Below, piece after piece: positions 17,183-26,414 of a stretch of DNA of 55,382 bases. Below the pieces are notes generated by a model, which had not been told where the DNA came from, did no database searches, and saw only the letters and a program-made list of their open reading frames with translations. The translations under genes and the position numbers were made by a program. Positions within the stretch are counted from its first letter, which is position 1. Every line of letters begins with the position of its first letter. This DNA is from Planctomycetaceae bacterium (GTDB lineage: Bacteria > Planctomycetota > Planctomycetia > Pirellulales > Pirellulaceae), in contig DUDC01000336.1 of assembly GCA_012959465.1 (NCBI GenBank), positions 1-55,382 on the forward strand. Reading direction: 5' to 3'.

Positions 17183-18517
17183 ATGCATCGTCTTGGGTTA
17201 TTAGTCGTCGGGCTGTTTATCTCATTATCTTGGCCATCTCTGGTCGCAGCAAAGGACGCACTGAACATTGTTTTGATCATGGCCGATGATGTGGGCTACG
17301 AGTGTTTTAGCAGTTACGGTAGCGAGACTTTTTCGACGCCTGTACTCGATGAACTAGCCCGTAGCGGCATTCGTTTTGAAAACTGTCATTCGACGCCGCT
17401 GTGCACACCGAGTCGTGTGAACTTGATGTCCGGAAAATCCAATGTTTACAACTACCAGGATTTTGGCGTCTACCCAAAAGGCGAGCCGACGTTCGCCAAC
17501 TACTTGAAGAAGTTCGGTTACCGAACGGCGGTTGCCGGCAAGTGGCAGTTGGCTGGAAATTCCAGGGGTATCATGCCAGAGGAGGCTGGCTTTGATACGC
17601 ATTGTCTTTGGAATATCCCCGGCTCCAAACGCCCGCGGTATTGGGATCCGTCCTACGTCCAAAATGGAAAGACTCTAAAACTGCCCCGAGGCACGTACGG
17701 TCCTGACGTCATGACCGATTTCATCATTGATTTTATCGTGCAAAACAAAGACAAACCGTTCCTTGCCTATTACCCAATGAACTTGGTGCACAATCCTTTC
17801 CCACCGACTCCAGATAGTGTAGATCGAAATGAAAAAAACAATGGCAAGAACTTCATCGACATGGTCAGCTACATGGACAAGTGCGTTGGCCGCATTGTCG
17901 ATACGCTTGACTCGCATGGTCTGCGCGACAATACGCTACTCATTTTCACGGGCGACAACGGCACGAATCATGTGCTGACTTATCCTTACCAGGGCAAGTC
18001 ATTCACCGGGGGCAAGGGATTCACTTTTGATCACGGTACTCACGTGCCTCTGATCGCCAACTGGCCCGGCAAGATCCCGGCCGGCCAAGTGAATGATGAC
18101 TTGATCTGTTTTTCTGACTTCTTCCCAACGGTGGTGGACGCGGTCGGCCTTGAGCCAAAAAATATCGCCAACGGCGACGGCCAGAGCTTTTGGTCGCAGT
18201 TGCAAGGCAAGCCCGCAGAAAAAACCCGCGAATGGATTTACGGGTACTACTTTCCACGTCCTTATGCCAAAAAATTTGACGACATGTACAACCATTGGGA
18301 AGTGAGGTTCGCCCGTGACAAGCAGTTCAAGCTCTACGGCAATGGTGAACTGTACGATACCGTCAAGGACGTCCTGGAGCAGAACGTAATCTCAGTGAGC
18401 CAGGATACGGACAAGTCCAAACTCGCCAGAATTCAACTGCAAATTGTGCTCGACAGTTACCCCGCGAACGGGCGCGGAGTGGAACGGAGCAAGGTCAACG
18501 GTGTACGCAAACCTTGA
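17183..18517 (+). CDS. Secreted type I sulfatase
   Basis: A 444-residue exported sulfatase with a signal peptide (residues 1-23). The metal site begins with IMADDVGYE (D35/D36), and the formylglycine motif CTPSR has its cysteine at about residue 74, so it needs a maturation enzyme encoded elsewhere. The usual GKWHLG motif reads GKWQLAG here (about residue 120): the lysine is kept but the catalytic histidine is replaced by glutamine. The remaining metal ligands are in FTGDNGTN, and a GGKGFTFDHGTHVP block replaces the more common GGKGTTTEGG. It is expected to hydrolyse sulfate esters on a polysaccharide or small molecule. It follows the SASA esterase by 187 bases, and its stop codon lies in a hairpin repeat. 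Confidence 0.92.
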   Translation: MHRLGLLVVGLFISLSWPSLVAAKDALNIVLIMADDVGYECFSSYGSETFSTPVLDELARSGIRFENCHSTPLCTPSRVNLMSGKSNVYNYQDFGVYPKGEPTFANYLKKFGYRTAVAGKWQLAGNSRGIMPEEAGFDTHCLWNIPGSKRPRYWDPSYVQNGKTLKLPRGTYGPDVMTDFIIDFIVQNKDKPFLAYYPMNLVHNPFPPTPDSVDRNEKNNGKNFIDMVSYMDKCVGRIVDTLDSHGLRDNTLLIFTGDNGTNHVLTYPYQGKSFTGGKGFTFDHGTHVPLIANWPGKIPAGQVNDDLICFSDFFPTVVDAVGLEPKNIANGDGQSFWSQLQGKPAEKTREWIYGYYFPRPYAKKFDDMYNHWEVRFARDKQFKLYGNGELYDTVKDVLEQNVISVSQDTDKSKLARIQLQIVLDSYPANGRGVERSKVNGVRKP

Positions 18518-18542
18518 GCCGAAGGCGCTAGCTTCGGGTTTT
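18514..18542. repeat. Interspersed hairpin, copy 1 (CCGAAG-GCGCTAG-CTTCGG)
   Basis: TTGAGCCGAAGGCGCTAGC continuing to TTCGGGTTTT. A 6-bp stem, CCGAAG/CTTCGG, flanks the loop, and the element overlaps the sulfatase stop codon. A near copy lies at 28543-28576, so this is a dispersed family and may act as a weak terminator for the sulfatase gene. Confidence 0.75.
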
Positions 18543-18556
18543 GCAGAATCACACGA

Positions 18557-19498
18557 TCAACCGACCTTCAGTTCATCCGGGACATCGCGACCGTCGTCGG
18601 GAATCAATCTGAGCACTTGGCGAGGTGGGTCACAACTGCCCGTGTCCAGCCATGATGCGATCCACGTGTGCTCGCCGGGTCCATCGAGTTGATCGCCGTC
18701 GCTGACTTCGTTCTCGCCATCTAACAAATACCAAGTGACCTGCCGCACAAATTCGTTGATATCGTCTGGATCGGCGATGTCGAGGTGAAATGCTGCCTCA
18801 ATATCAGGAACGTCAAGCTGGAGATTTCCCACCGTATCCATCAGTGCCCAATCCGTCTCGACACTGAACAGACGCACATTGGTCCAGCATTCGATCGGTA
18901 TGGTCTCTTGCTCAGCATGAAAACCAAGCGTCTCAGCGAAACCGGCACTGTCCAATAACAACTCACCATTCGGATTAAAACAACAAATCGCGCCATCTAA
19001 TTCGAGTAGTGCGGACGTCAGACGATTAACGAAGTCGAGTTCAGCCATAGGATCGTAGTCCTCAGGAAGAACCGGCGCATCTTCATCCGACTCGCCGAAT
19101 ACGTACGAGGTGCGAATTCGAATGAAGGCTGTATGGTTGTGGACGATGTCCAAGTCGCCCTCCCAACACCAACTCTGGCTAGTCGCACGAGCCAGACCAT
19201 TCGGAAAAGCGCTCGGACCGAAGTAACCCAACGCCCACGCGCCAAACAACGCCGCGTCCTGATCCGGGTCACCCATTTCATCCGGCCAAGGTCGGTCCAC
19301 CACATCGACCGCGACGAAACCATTCACTTTCGGCTGAAAGGCGATCGTCAATGACGGTCCAAAAAACTCCCAATCCTCGGTCGCTGCCTGCTGACTGGCA
19401 ATCTCTGCGACGTCGCCAAGGCACTGGGAAATCTCGTCCAACGACGGCGTACGGTTCAATAAAATGCAGACACACTGGGTAAAGCTTCCTTTGGGCAT
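18557..19498 (-). CDS. Cytoplasmic protein resembling DUF4261
   Basis: A 313-residue soluble acidic protein with no signal peptide or membrane segment. It opens MPKGSFTQCVCILLNR. The C-terminal half contains LLELDGAICCFNPNGELLLD and LRLIPDDGRDVPDE, which recall the DUF4261 family, proteins of unknown function sometimes linked to polymorphic-toxin immunity or intracellular regulation. I assign the family from memory and with moderate certainty. ATG 19498 is the only plausible start. The gene converges with the sulfatase gene and diverges from the PQQ-like gene. Confidence 0.65.
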   Translation of the reverse strand: MPKGSFTQCVCILLNRTPSLDEISQCLGDVAEIASQQAATEDWEFFGPSLTIAFQPKVNGFVAVDVVDRPWPDEMGDPDQDAALFGAWALGYFGPSAFPNGLARATSQSWCWEGDLDIVHNHTAFIRIRTSYVFGESDEDAPVLPEDYDPMAELDFVNRLTSALLELDGAICCFNPNGELLLDSAGFAETLGFHAEQETIPIECWTNVRLFSVETDWALMDTVGNLQLDVPDIEAAFHLDIADPDDINEFVRQVTWYLLDGENEVSDGDQLDGPGEHTWIASWLDTGSCDPPRQVLRLIPDDGRDVPDELKVG

Positions 19499-19599
19499 TT
19501 TTCTTTGTCATCTCGTCGGTTGATTGTTGATCGTTTGCTTCGTAAAACGCGGCTTCAAAATCCGCACCGATGCTGGGAATCCGGTCATCAGGTCGTTAT

Positions 19600-19610
19600 A
19601 AAGGAGGTCC
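19600..19610 (+). promoter_or_regulatory. Orphan near-perfect Shine-Dalgarno sequence
   Basis: AAAGGAGGTCC is close to a full anti-16S match, but no ATG, GTG or TTG stands 5-12 bases downstream. The nearest start candidates are GTG 19638 and ATG 19677 of the PQQ-like gene, 27 and 66 bases away. It might mark a leader element or a lost start. Confidence 0.35.
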
Positions 19611-19676
19611 TCACACAGACATATCATCGTCTCACCTGTGGATTTCCTCACTAAAAAATACTATCGAGTCCCGCCA

Positions 19677-20993
19677 ATGAACTCACTGCGCCCGCTTGCA
19701 GCCCGCCTTTTGGTTTTGTCATTACTCTTGTTCCAAACACAACGTCTACAGGCCGAAAATTGGCCCGGCTGGCGTGGACCGAGAGGCGACGGTAGCAGCA
19801 GCGAATTGAATGTACCCATCGAGTGGGACGGGACGACGGACAAGAACATTGCCTGGAAAACCGCAGTCCCGGGAATCGGGCACTCGGCACCCATCGTATG
19901 GGAGGACAAGGTATTTGTCACTACTTGTCTCCAAGATACCGGTGATCGACTGCTTCTCTGTTTCGATCGCGATTCGGGGGCCGAACTTTGGCGGAAGACG
20001 GTGGTCACAGCGCTCCTGGAAACCAAACACCGCTTGAATAGCTTTGCATCCAGTACACCAACAACCGACGGCGTGCATGTATTCGTCTCGTTTCTGAAGG
20101 TTGATGGATCGACGATACCCGCGCCAAATGTCGGCAACTCGAGGCCCGTGACGCCCGGTGAAATTTTGGTAGCCTGCTACGATTTCCAGGGCAAATTGGT
20201 ATGGTCGCGGACCGTCGGTCATTTCGTGAGCGCTCACGGCTTCTGCAGTAATCCGGTCTTGTATCAAGATCTGGTGATCATCAATGGAGACCACGACGGA
20301 GATTCCTACGTTCTCGGCCTGGAAAAAGCGACCGGCAAAACTGTTTGGCACACCGAACGAATTCACAAGACTCGCAGCTATGTTACGCCCATCATTCGAA
20401 ATGTTGCCGGCCAGGATCAGCTGGTGATGTCCGGAAGTAAGCGCGTCGTCAGTCTGCAGCCGCGAACCGGGAACCCGATCTGGACCATCGAGGGTCCGAC
20501 GGAACAATTCGTTGCCTCCATGGTCTTCGATGGCAAACGGTTCTACATGTGTGCCGGGTTTCCCACGTATCACGTCATGGCAATTCGAGGCGACGGAAAG
20601 GGTGATGTCACCAACACCCATGTCGATTGGCATGTCACCAACGTTCGTTGTTACGTGCCTTCTCCAGTCGTCATCGGACCTTATCTGATCGTTGCCGACG
20701 ACCGCGGAACCGCCAATTGCTTTGACACCGAAACGGGGAAGCGTCATTGGCAAGCACGCTTGAGCACGCATTTCAGCTCGTCACTGGTCACCGCCGGCGG
20801 GATCGGCTACTTGATCGCCGATTCTGGTGAAACGACATTGGTACGGCCAGACGACGATTTGGAAATTGTTCGCACCAACGATTTGGGCGAGCAGGTGTTC
20901 GCCTCGCCCGCGATTTCGAATGGTCGACTGTTCATTCGGGCCGAGAGGCACCTCTACTGTATTCAGTCGCCGAATTCGAAATCCGGCAAGTAA
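19677..20993 (+). CDS. Secreted PQQ-like beta-propeller repeat protein
   Basis: A 438-residue exported protein with a signal peptide (residues 1-24, ending RLQAE). Beta-propeller blades of the PQQ/quinoprotein type follow, with recurring tryptophan-docking strands such as NWPGWRGPRGDG, DRDSGAELWRK, EKATGKTVWH, PRTGNPIWTI and DTETGKRHWQA. Planctomycete proteins of this type rarely keep a complete PQQ-binding site, so enzymatic activity is not assured. A structural or binding role in the periplasm is as likely. ATG 19677 begins the signal peptide. It is divergent from the DUF4261-like gene and ends 30 bases before the convergent RHH gene. Confidence 0.88.
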   Translation: MNSLRPLAARLLVLSLLLFQTQRLQAENWPGWRGPRGDGSSSELNVPIEWDGTTDKNIAWKTAVPGIGHSAPIVWEDKVFVTTCLQDTGDRLLLCFDRDSGAELWRKTVVTALLETKHRLNSFASSTPTTDGVHVFVSFLKVDGSTIPAPNVGNSRPVTPGEILVACYDFQGKLVWSRTVGHFVSAHGFCSNPVLYQDLVIINGDHDGDSYVLGLEKATGKTVWHTERIHKTRSYVTPIIRNVAGQDQLVMSGSKRVVSLQPRTGNPIWTIEGPTEQFVASMVFDGKRFYMCAGFPTYHVMAIRGDGKGDVTNTHVDWHVTNVRCYVPSPVVIGPYLIVADDRGTANCFDTETGKRHWQARLSTHFSSSLVTAGGIGYLIADSGETTLVRPDDDLEIVRTNDLGEQVFASPAISNGRLFIRAERHLYCIQSPNSKSGK

Positions 20994-21023
20994 TCCGATG
21001 AGAGGTCGACCGTCAGGCAGATT

Positions 21024-21218
21024 CTACGTCTGGTCGTTTTCCGTGTCGGCGTCTTCGTCACCACTTTTCTTGCTTAGACGGCTAGCTTCTCGGACCGCCT
21101 GTCGCAGGAGATACTCGACTTGGCCGTTGACGCTGCGCAGCTCGTCATCTGCCCAACGCCGAACGGCGTCGAGTACACGAGGGTCAATTCTCAGCAAGAA
21201 CGACGTACGTTTTGCCAC
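21024..21218 (-). CDS. Ribbon-helix-helix (Arc/MetJ-type) DNA-binding protein
   Basis: A 64-residue protein that opens MAKRTSFLLRIDPRVLDAVRRWA: a short basic beta strand followed by a helix, then NGQVEYLLRQAVREA as the second helix, the Arc-repressor pattern. Two copies would dimerise to insert the strands into the DNA major groove. The last 15 residues are acidic and probably disordered. It may be an autonomous regulator or an antitoxin-like protein, but no toxin gene is adjacent. It lies divergently from the 2-hydroxyacid dehydrogenase gene, with 216 bases between their starts. Confidence 0.8.
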   Translation of the reverse strand: MAKRTSFLLRIDPRVLDAVRRWADDELRSVNGQVEYLLRQAVREASRLSKKSGDEDADTENDQT

Positions 21219-21434
21219 GCCTCACACTCTTTCTTCTTGGTAACCTAATACAAACTTCCCGCATTGATGACCGGCTGAGTGGGACAATCGAGAAAAAACT
21301 CCGGGTTTGTGACAGCCCACGGTTCCCTACGGGCCGGTCAAAAGTGGATTATGCTGTCGAGCATATTCGAAAAACCGGGCACTAGCGTATGGGCCATTCA
21401 AAACGGAACGAACATTACACCGAGGGAACGCAGC

Positions 21435-22430
21435 ATGCGAATGGTCACCTATCCAGCGTTGGACGCCGAACGGCTGACGGCTCTTTGTGAGGCGGCTGCG
21501 ATCGGGGTAGTGAATTGTGCGACGGAAGAGGAAGCCGTCGCGGCGATCGACACCGCCCAGTCGTTTTTCGGCAAAATGACGCCAGCGATACTAGCCGCTA
21601 GCGAACAGCTGCAATGGGTGCAGTCTCCGACAGCCAGCCTGGAACACTACTTGTTTCCCGAACTGATCGAACACCCTTGCACCTTGACGAACATGCGAGG
21701 GCTCTTTTCCGACGTCATCGCGGACCAGGTGATGGGCTACGTGATTTGTTTTGCTCGTAATCTGCACACCTACATTCGCAATCAAACAACGCGCCGCTGG
21801 GCACCGCAAGGAGGTGAACAGGAACGAGTCAAATTTTCGCTGGGACCGGGCCACATTTCAGCGATCGACCTGGCGCATCCCAACTTGAGTGATCAGACAC
21901 TGGGAGTCATCGGCCTGGGAGCGATTGGTAGTGAAATTGCTCGGCGGGCCAGAGCTTTCGGAATGCGTGTTGTGGGAGTTGATCGAGACGAGAAAAATCG
22001 AGCGTGCGTGGACGAACTTTGGAGACCGACCGACTTAAATATGCTGCTATCGACCAGCCACTATGTGGTGATTGCTGCTCCGCACACACCGGAGACAGAA
22101 GGGTTGTTCGACGGCAAGCGTTTTGCCGCGATGCGAGATGATGCCTATTTGATCAACATCGGCCGCGGTGCCATCGTCCGCTTGGACGCGTTAGTCGAAG
22201 CGTTGGACAGCGAGCAGATTCGGGGAGCCGCGTTGGACGTATACGAAGTCGAACCGCTGCCCGAAGATCACCCGCTATGGGCTTTCCCGAACGTGATACT
22301 GACGCCGCATGTCGCGGGTTATTCGCCTAGGATCGCCGAGCGTCATTTGACGGTACTCGTTGAAAACACACGTCGCTTCGTCGCCGGCGAATCGCTACAG
22401 AATGTTGTCGACAAGAACCTGTGGTATTGA
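21435..22430 (+). CDS. D-2-hydroxyacid dehydrogenase
   Basis: A 331-residue cytoplasmic NAD-dependent D-isomer specific 2-hydroxyacid dehydrogenase. The N-terminal substrate domain contains WVQSPTASLEHY and NMRGLFSDVIADQVMGY. The NAD domain carries VIGLGAIGSEIA. The catalytic arginine lies in NIGRGAIV, the glutamate in DVYEVEPLPEDHPLW and the histidine in ILTPHVAGYS. It reduces or oxidises a 2-oxoacid/2-hydroxyacid pair of unknown identity. I start at ATG 21435 (MRMVTYPALDAERL) because family similarity begins there and GAGGGA precedes it; longer in-frame starts exist. It converges with the DUF1552 gene 10 bases on. Confidence 0.92.
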   Translation: MRMVTYPALDAERLTALCEAAAIGVVNCATEEEAVAAIDTAQSFFGKMTPAILAASEQLQWVQSPTASLEHYLFPELIEHPCTLTNMRGLFSDVIADQVMGYVICFARNLHTYIRNQTTRRWAPQGGEQERVKFSLGPGHISAIDLAHPNLSDQTLGVIGLGAIGSEIARRARAFGMRVVGVDRDEKNRACVDELWRPTDLNMLLSTSHYVVIAAPHTPETEGLFDGKRFAAMRDDAYLINIGRGAIVRLDALVEALDSEQIRGAALDVYEVEPLPEDHPLWAFPNVILTPHVAGYSPRIAERHLTVLVENTRRFVAGESLQNVVDKNLWY

Positions 22431-22440
22431 GTCGGGCGCA

Positions 22441-23772
22441 TTAGCTCAACACAGTCAACCGACCGGAACTGTCGCCAATCGACTCAACCTCGGCTCCCAA
22501 TCGATCGAGAATCGACAGGAACAGGTTATTCATCGGCGTCTCGCTTTGCATGACCAGATGCCGACCTGTCTGTATCGACCCGCCCGCCTTGCCGGCGAGA
22601 ATGACGGGTAGATCATCGTGCCGATGTCGATTTGCGTCCGACAGTCCGCTCCCGTACAGAACAATCGATTGATCGAGAAGATTCCCATTACCTTCCGGTA
22701 TCGCCTTGAGTTGATCGAGGAAGTAGCCGAACTGTTTGATCAGGAAGCCGTCCACTTTCTGTAGTTGCTCGACTTTCTCTTCATCGTCACGGTGATGAGA
22801 CAGCTCGTGATGGCCGCCGTCCACGCCGACCATGCGATAGGCGCGGTTGCTTCCGGCATTCCCGAGCATGAACGAAGCGATCCGTGTTGTGTCGGTGCGA
22901 AACGCTAGAACCATCAGGTCGTACATCAACTTGATGTGCTCTTCCAGATTGTCCGGAACACCAGTGGGAGACTCGACATCGGCGGGCAGATCGCGACCCG
23001 GCTTCACAGCGGACTGTGCAATCCGTTTCTCCAACTCGCGCACGCTCTGGAAGTACTCCTCCATCTTTCGGCGATCCGTTTTCCCCAACCGCTGTCTCAA
23101 CAATACGGCATCTTGCTGGACGTAATCGAGAATACTTTTTCGGTAAAAATCACGTTCCTTGGCCGACTTGGTATCCCCACGTGACCCAAAGAGTCGTTCG
23201 AAAGCCAAACGAGGATTCACTTCCTTAGCCATCGGCGTGGACGGATTTTTCCACGACACATTATTGGAATAGGCACAGCTGTATCCCGAGTCACAACTGC
23301 CGGCGTTGCGGCCGTTTTCGATTCCGAGTTCCAAGGACGGCAGTTTTGTCAAATGGCCAATCTTCTCCGCGGCCATCTGGTCCACCGAAACGCCGACTTT
23401 AATATCAGCGCCCGATGTCTTTACTGGGTGAGAACCGGTAAGGAAGGTCGACGAACACCGCGCGTGGTCACCTGCCCCATCGCCCTTCGCGCGGCCATTA
23501 TCTTGGGCCAAGCTGGTCAACACATTGAAGTCCGATCGGTGGCGCTCGATGACGCTGATCGTCTCCGACAACTCATACTGCTCTCCTTCGCCTGTCGGCT
23601 TCCACGAAGGCATGATGGCACCGTTGGGGAAGAAGACAAACGCGGCGCGGACCGGCGGTGAAGCTGCGGCTGCATGAGCGGTTGCCCCCATCATGGCGTC
23701 CAAGAGAGGTAAGCCCATCGTCAGGCCGACACCGCGGAGAAACGTACGTCGCGCGATTTGCTGTTGGCTCAT
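22441..23772 (-). CDS. DUF1552 Tat-exported protein
   Basis: A 443-residue DUF1552 protein, distantly related to DUF1501. The twin-arginine signal RRTFLRGVGLTMGLPLLDA (residues 8-26) indicates folded export. Conserved features include FVFFPNGAIMPSWKP, DHARCSSTFLTG and a late VLYGSGLSDANRHRHDDLP block. The function is unknown. Planctomycete genomes nearly always place it after a DUF1587/1592/1588 cytochrome protein, as here, where 21 bases separate the two genes. Together they probably form one exported complex or enzyme system. Confidence 0.92.
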   Translation of the reverse strand: MSQQQIARRTFLRGVGLTMGLPLLDAMMGATAHAAAASPPVRAAFVFFPNGAIMPSWKPTGEGEQYELSETISVIERHRSDFNVLTSLAQDNGRAKGDGAGDHARCSSTFLTGSHPVKTSGADIKVGVSVDQMAAEKIGHLTKLPSLELGIENGRNAGSCDSGYSCAYSNNVSWKNPSTPMAKEVNPRLAFERLFGSRGDTKSAKERDFYRKSILDYVQQDAVLLRQRLGKTDRRKMEEYFQSVRELEKRIAQSAVKPGRDLPADVESPTGVPDNLEEHIKLMYDLMVLAFRTDTTRIASFMLGNAGSNRAYRMVGVDGGHHELSHHRDDEEKVEQLQKVDGFLIKQFGYFLDQLKAIPEGNGNLLDQSIVLYGSGLSDANRHRHDDLPVILAGKAGGSIQTGRHLVMQSETPMNNLFLSILDRLGAEVESIGDSSGRLTVLS

Positions 23773-23793
23773 GGGGTTATCCTTTGCGGTGGG

Positions 23794-26136
23794 TTAGGGT
23801 CCATCGGGGTTCTCGCCGCGTCGCATCAGGAATGGATCACTCATGACCACACCCTGTGCGAGCGCCAAAAATCGATATTCACTTCCTGTGAGGTCTTTCA
23901 GGATGCGGTCGACGGCACACTGGTCATAATACTCAAGTCCGCGTCCTAAAGCATACGTCAGCATCTTCTCTGTGAGACATCGGCTGAATTCCTGCTTCCG
24001 CTTTGCCAAGATCCGCAGCATCCCCTCGGAACTCGAAAAAGATTCACCACTTGGCAGCGACCCTCGCGGGTCAATTGACCCGTCCTCGTATGCATCTCGC
24101 CACCGTCCGATGGCATCGAAATTCTCCAAGGCCAGGCCGATTGGATCCATTTCGTTGTGGCAAATCGCGCAGGTCGGATCTCGACGATGTTGCTCCAGCT
24201 GCTCGCGAAGCGTGGCCGCGGGGTTTTTCTTTCTCGTCTCGTCCAGGTCGGGAACGTTTCCCGGAGGCTCCGGAGGTGGGGCGCCCAGCAGGTTTTCTAA
24301 GATCCACTTACCCCGTTTTACCGGACTGGTTCGATTCGGGTTTGAAGTGAGGGTCAGGATGCTGGCTTGCGTCGCGATCCCCATGCGGGAAGTTGGCAGA
24401 CGGACCTTCTTGAATTCCGATCCTCGCACGCCTTGAATTCCGTACAGCTTTGCCAATCGCTCGTTGACGAACGTATAGTCGGCATTGAGAAAGTCGGTGA
24501 TCGCTAGATCCTCTTTCATCACAGCGCGGAATAGGGCGTAGGTTTCGTTCTTCATGTCTTCACGAAGCGCTTGATCGAAATCAGGAAACAGCTGTTGTGA
24601 TGGAGTGACCTCGTCGAGGTTGCGGAGGTTGAGCCATTGTCCAGCAAAATTCTGCACTAACGCCTCAGCCTTTGGATCCGCCAACATGCGTTTGACTTGG
24701 GCGCGAAGTACGTCCGGTTTTCGCAGGGCACCTTTTCGAGCCAACGTAAATAATTCGTGATCTGGCATCGAACTCCAGAGAAAATAAGAGAGACGCGAAG
24801 CGAGTTCCAAATTCGAAATGAGGTGTCTGTTACTTGCGTCGTTCGGGTCGCCGTCGGCCTCGATGCGGAAGAGGAAATGAGGCGACACAAGGATGGCCGA
24901 TATCGCGACCTGCATACCACGTTCGAAAGATTCCTCACGTTCGTTGACGACCAGTTGGACCAAGCGGACCAGCTGCTTCAGTTCGTCGGGTTTCACCTGG
25001 CGGCGAAAGGCGAGATTTGCGAGCTTACGAAGAATTGGCGCGGCAGACTCTGCGACTTGCACAGGATCCTTGGGATTCGCCGGTCGACGCTTCATGACTT
25101 CACGTTGCAATCCCCTGATCGACTCTGGGTCGATCTTCCGCGGCCCTTGCAATGTGATCTCGTAAATGTAGAGGTTGCGATCTTGATCCCCCTTTGGCCC
25201 CGAGGGGTTGTAGTAATCATTCGTAAAGGCGGCGGCCACTTCGAGCGTTCCACGCTGAGCGTTGAGCTCCATTTGATACGTGCCGGTGCTGCCGCGACGT
25301 TTGTCTACCTCGAACGCCTTTTCCGTCTTTCCAGCGGCGACTTCCATCCTTGGCAAACTGTCACCCGCCAAGTCACCGGCAGCTCGAATCAACAACGTGT
25401 AACGTCCGGTCAGTGGCACGTCGAATTTTCCAAACGCTTTTGCGCGGCTGGTCATCACCACCGCGCCGCCGCGCGATTGAGCTGAACCTTCAATTCGTAG
25501 CTGGTTGCCGCCGAGTGTCATGCGGGCAGTGGGGTCGGCCAATACAATTACTTCTGCAGCCAGTTGTTCGGCCGCGTCCATGTATTTCTCAAAGAGTAAA
25601 GGCGGCAGCGAGAGCACATCACCGATGTTGTCGAATCCACTGCCGACGTCGTCGGAGGGAAAATCGTCGGCCGGTCGGTGGGTCACTCCCAGCAGGTCGC
25701 GAATTGTATTGTTGTATTCCACGCGGTTTAGTCGCCGAATCGTCACGCGGCCGGGATCCGCTGGTTGATTGCAGTCGACGTAAAAGAGCGTCTTGTCGAT
25801 CCAATCGACCAACTTGATCCGTTGTTGATCGGCGAGCCGGTCGGCGTCTGCGGGCGGCATGGCGCGAGCGTCGACCATCTTGAGAATCTTCTTCCAATGG
25901 TCGCGATTCTTTTTCATCGCGGCAACATCGGTAAATTCGTCCAGTTGCAGACCAGCTTCCGCATCATCACCCGTGTGGCAGTCCCAACAGAACTGCTTCA
26001 TCAGCGGTCGAATCTCGTTGATATACGTCGCATCTGCCTTGGCACTCGCCGCCGTATCCTGAGCAGACAGAGCTGAGGCGGAGGCGGAGGCGAAGGCAAG
26101 AAAAATCGCAACGCAAAGAGGGCGGGATTGGATCAT
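23794..26136 (-). CDS. DUF1587/DUF1595/DUF1592/DUF1588/DUF1585 exported haem protein
   Basis: A 780-residue exported protein. A signal peptide (residues 1-26) is followed by a planctomycete cytochrome domain with CWDCH at residues 50-54 and the probable axial Met in ARAMPPAD. DUF1587 follows (RVTIRRLNRVEYNNTIRDLLG), then a carbohydrate-binding-like sandwich, DUF1595, DUF1592 (LSYFLWSSMPDHELF), DUF1588 with a second haem motif CAICHNEMDP near 656, and DUF1585 (LTYALGRGLEYYD). The order matches the family standard. ATG 26136 starts the signal peptide; an upstream in-frame start at 26268 adds an unlikely arginine-rich leader. Co-transcribed with the DUF1552 gene. Confidence 0.92.
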   Translation of the reverse strand: MIQSRPLCVAIFLAFASASASALSAQDTAASAKADATYINEIRPLMKQFCWDCHTGDDAEAGLQLDEFTDVAAMKKNRDHWKKILKMVDARAMPPADADRLADQQRIKLVDWIDKTLFYVDCNQPADPGRVTIRRLNRVEYNNTIRDLLGVTHRPADDFPSDDVGSGFDNIGDVLSLPPLLFEKYMDAAEQLAAEVIVLADPTARMTLGGNQLRIEGSAQSRGGAVVMTSRAKAFGKFDVPLTGRYTLLIRAAGDLAGDSLPRMEVAAGKTEKAFEVDKRRGSTGTYQMELNAQRGTLEVAAAFTNDYYNPSGPKGDQDRNLYIYEITLQGPRKIDPESIRGLQREVMKRRPANPKDPVQVAESAAPILRKLANLAFRRQVKPDELKQLVRLVQLVVNEREESFERGMQVAISAILVSPHFLFRIEADGDPNDASNRHLISNLELASRLSYFLWSSMPDHELFTLARKGALRKPDVLRAQVKRMLADPKAEALVQNFAGQWLNLRNLDEVTPSQQLFPDFDQALREDMKNETYALFRAVMKEDLAITDFLNADYTFVNERLAKLYGIQGVRGSEFKKVRLPTSRMGIATQASILTLTSNPNRTSPVKRGKWILENLLGAPPPEPPGNVPDLDETRKKNPAATLREQLEQHRRDPTCAICHNEMDPIGLALENFDAIGRWRDAYEDGSIDPRGSLPSGESFSSSEGMLRILAKRKQEFSRCLTEKMLTYALGRGLEYYDQCAVDRILKDLTGSEYRFLALAQGVVMSDPFLMRRGENPDGP

Positions 26137-26414
26137 GGGCGGGGCAGGAAGGTGGGATTCGTGCAATCGACGACAGTTCCATTCTACCATAACTGCCCGG
26201 CACAGGTCACCGTCACCACTCGTTCGGGACGAGCCGGTTATGCGATTAACCGCGTCTAGAAGCTTCATTCGTCCATCTCACCTGAGACGTTTGTCGCAAG
26301 ACCGGTCATCGCGGAGCACAGCGGGTCCGAACAATTTGTCGTGTTTGATCGGTCGCGATCTGATATTATTCTGGGGTGAGTAACGAAACTTCAATATCTC
26401 CCGCAAATGCTTGA

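Noticed and set aside
19746-20771. Minus-strand open frame of about 341 codons
   Set aside because: Antisense to the PQQ-like protein, which has clear propeller motifs; no start signal on the minus strand.
24757-25485. Plus-strand open frame of 242 codons
   Set aside because: Antisense to the DUF1592-type gene; composition is typical of a shadow frame.
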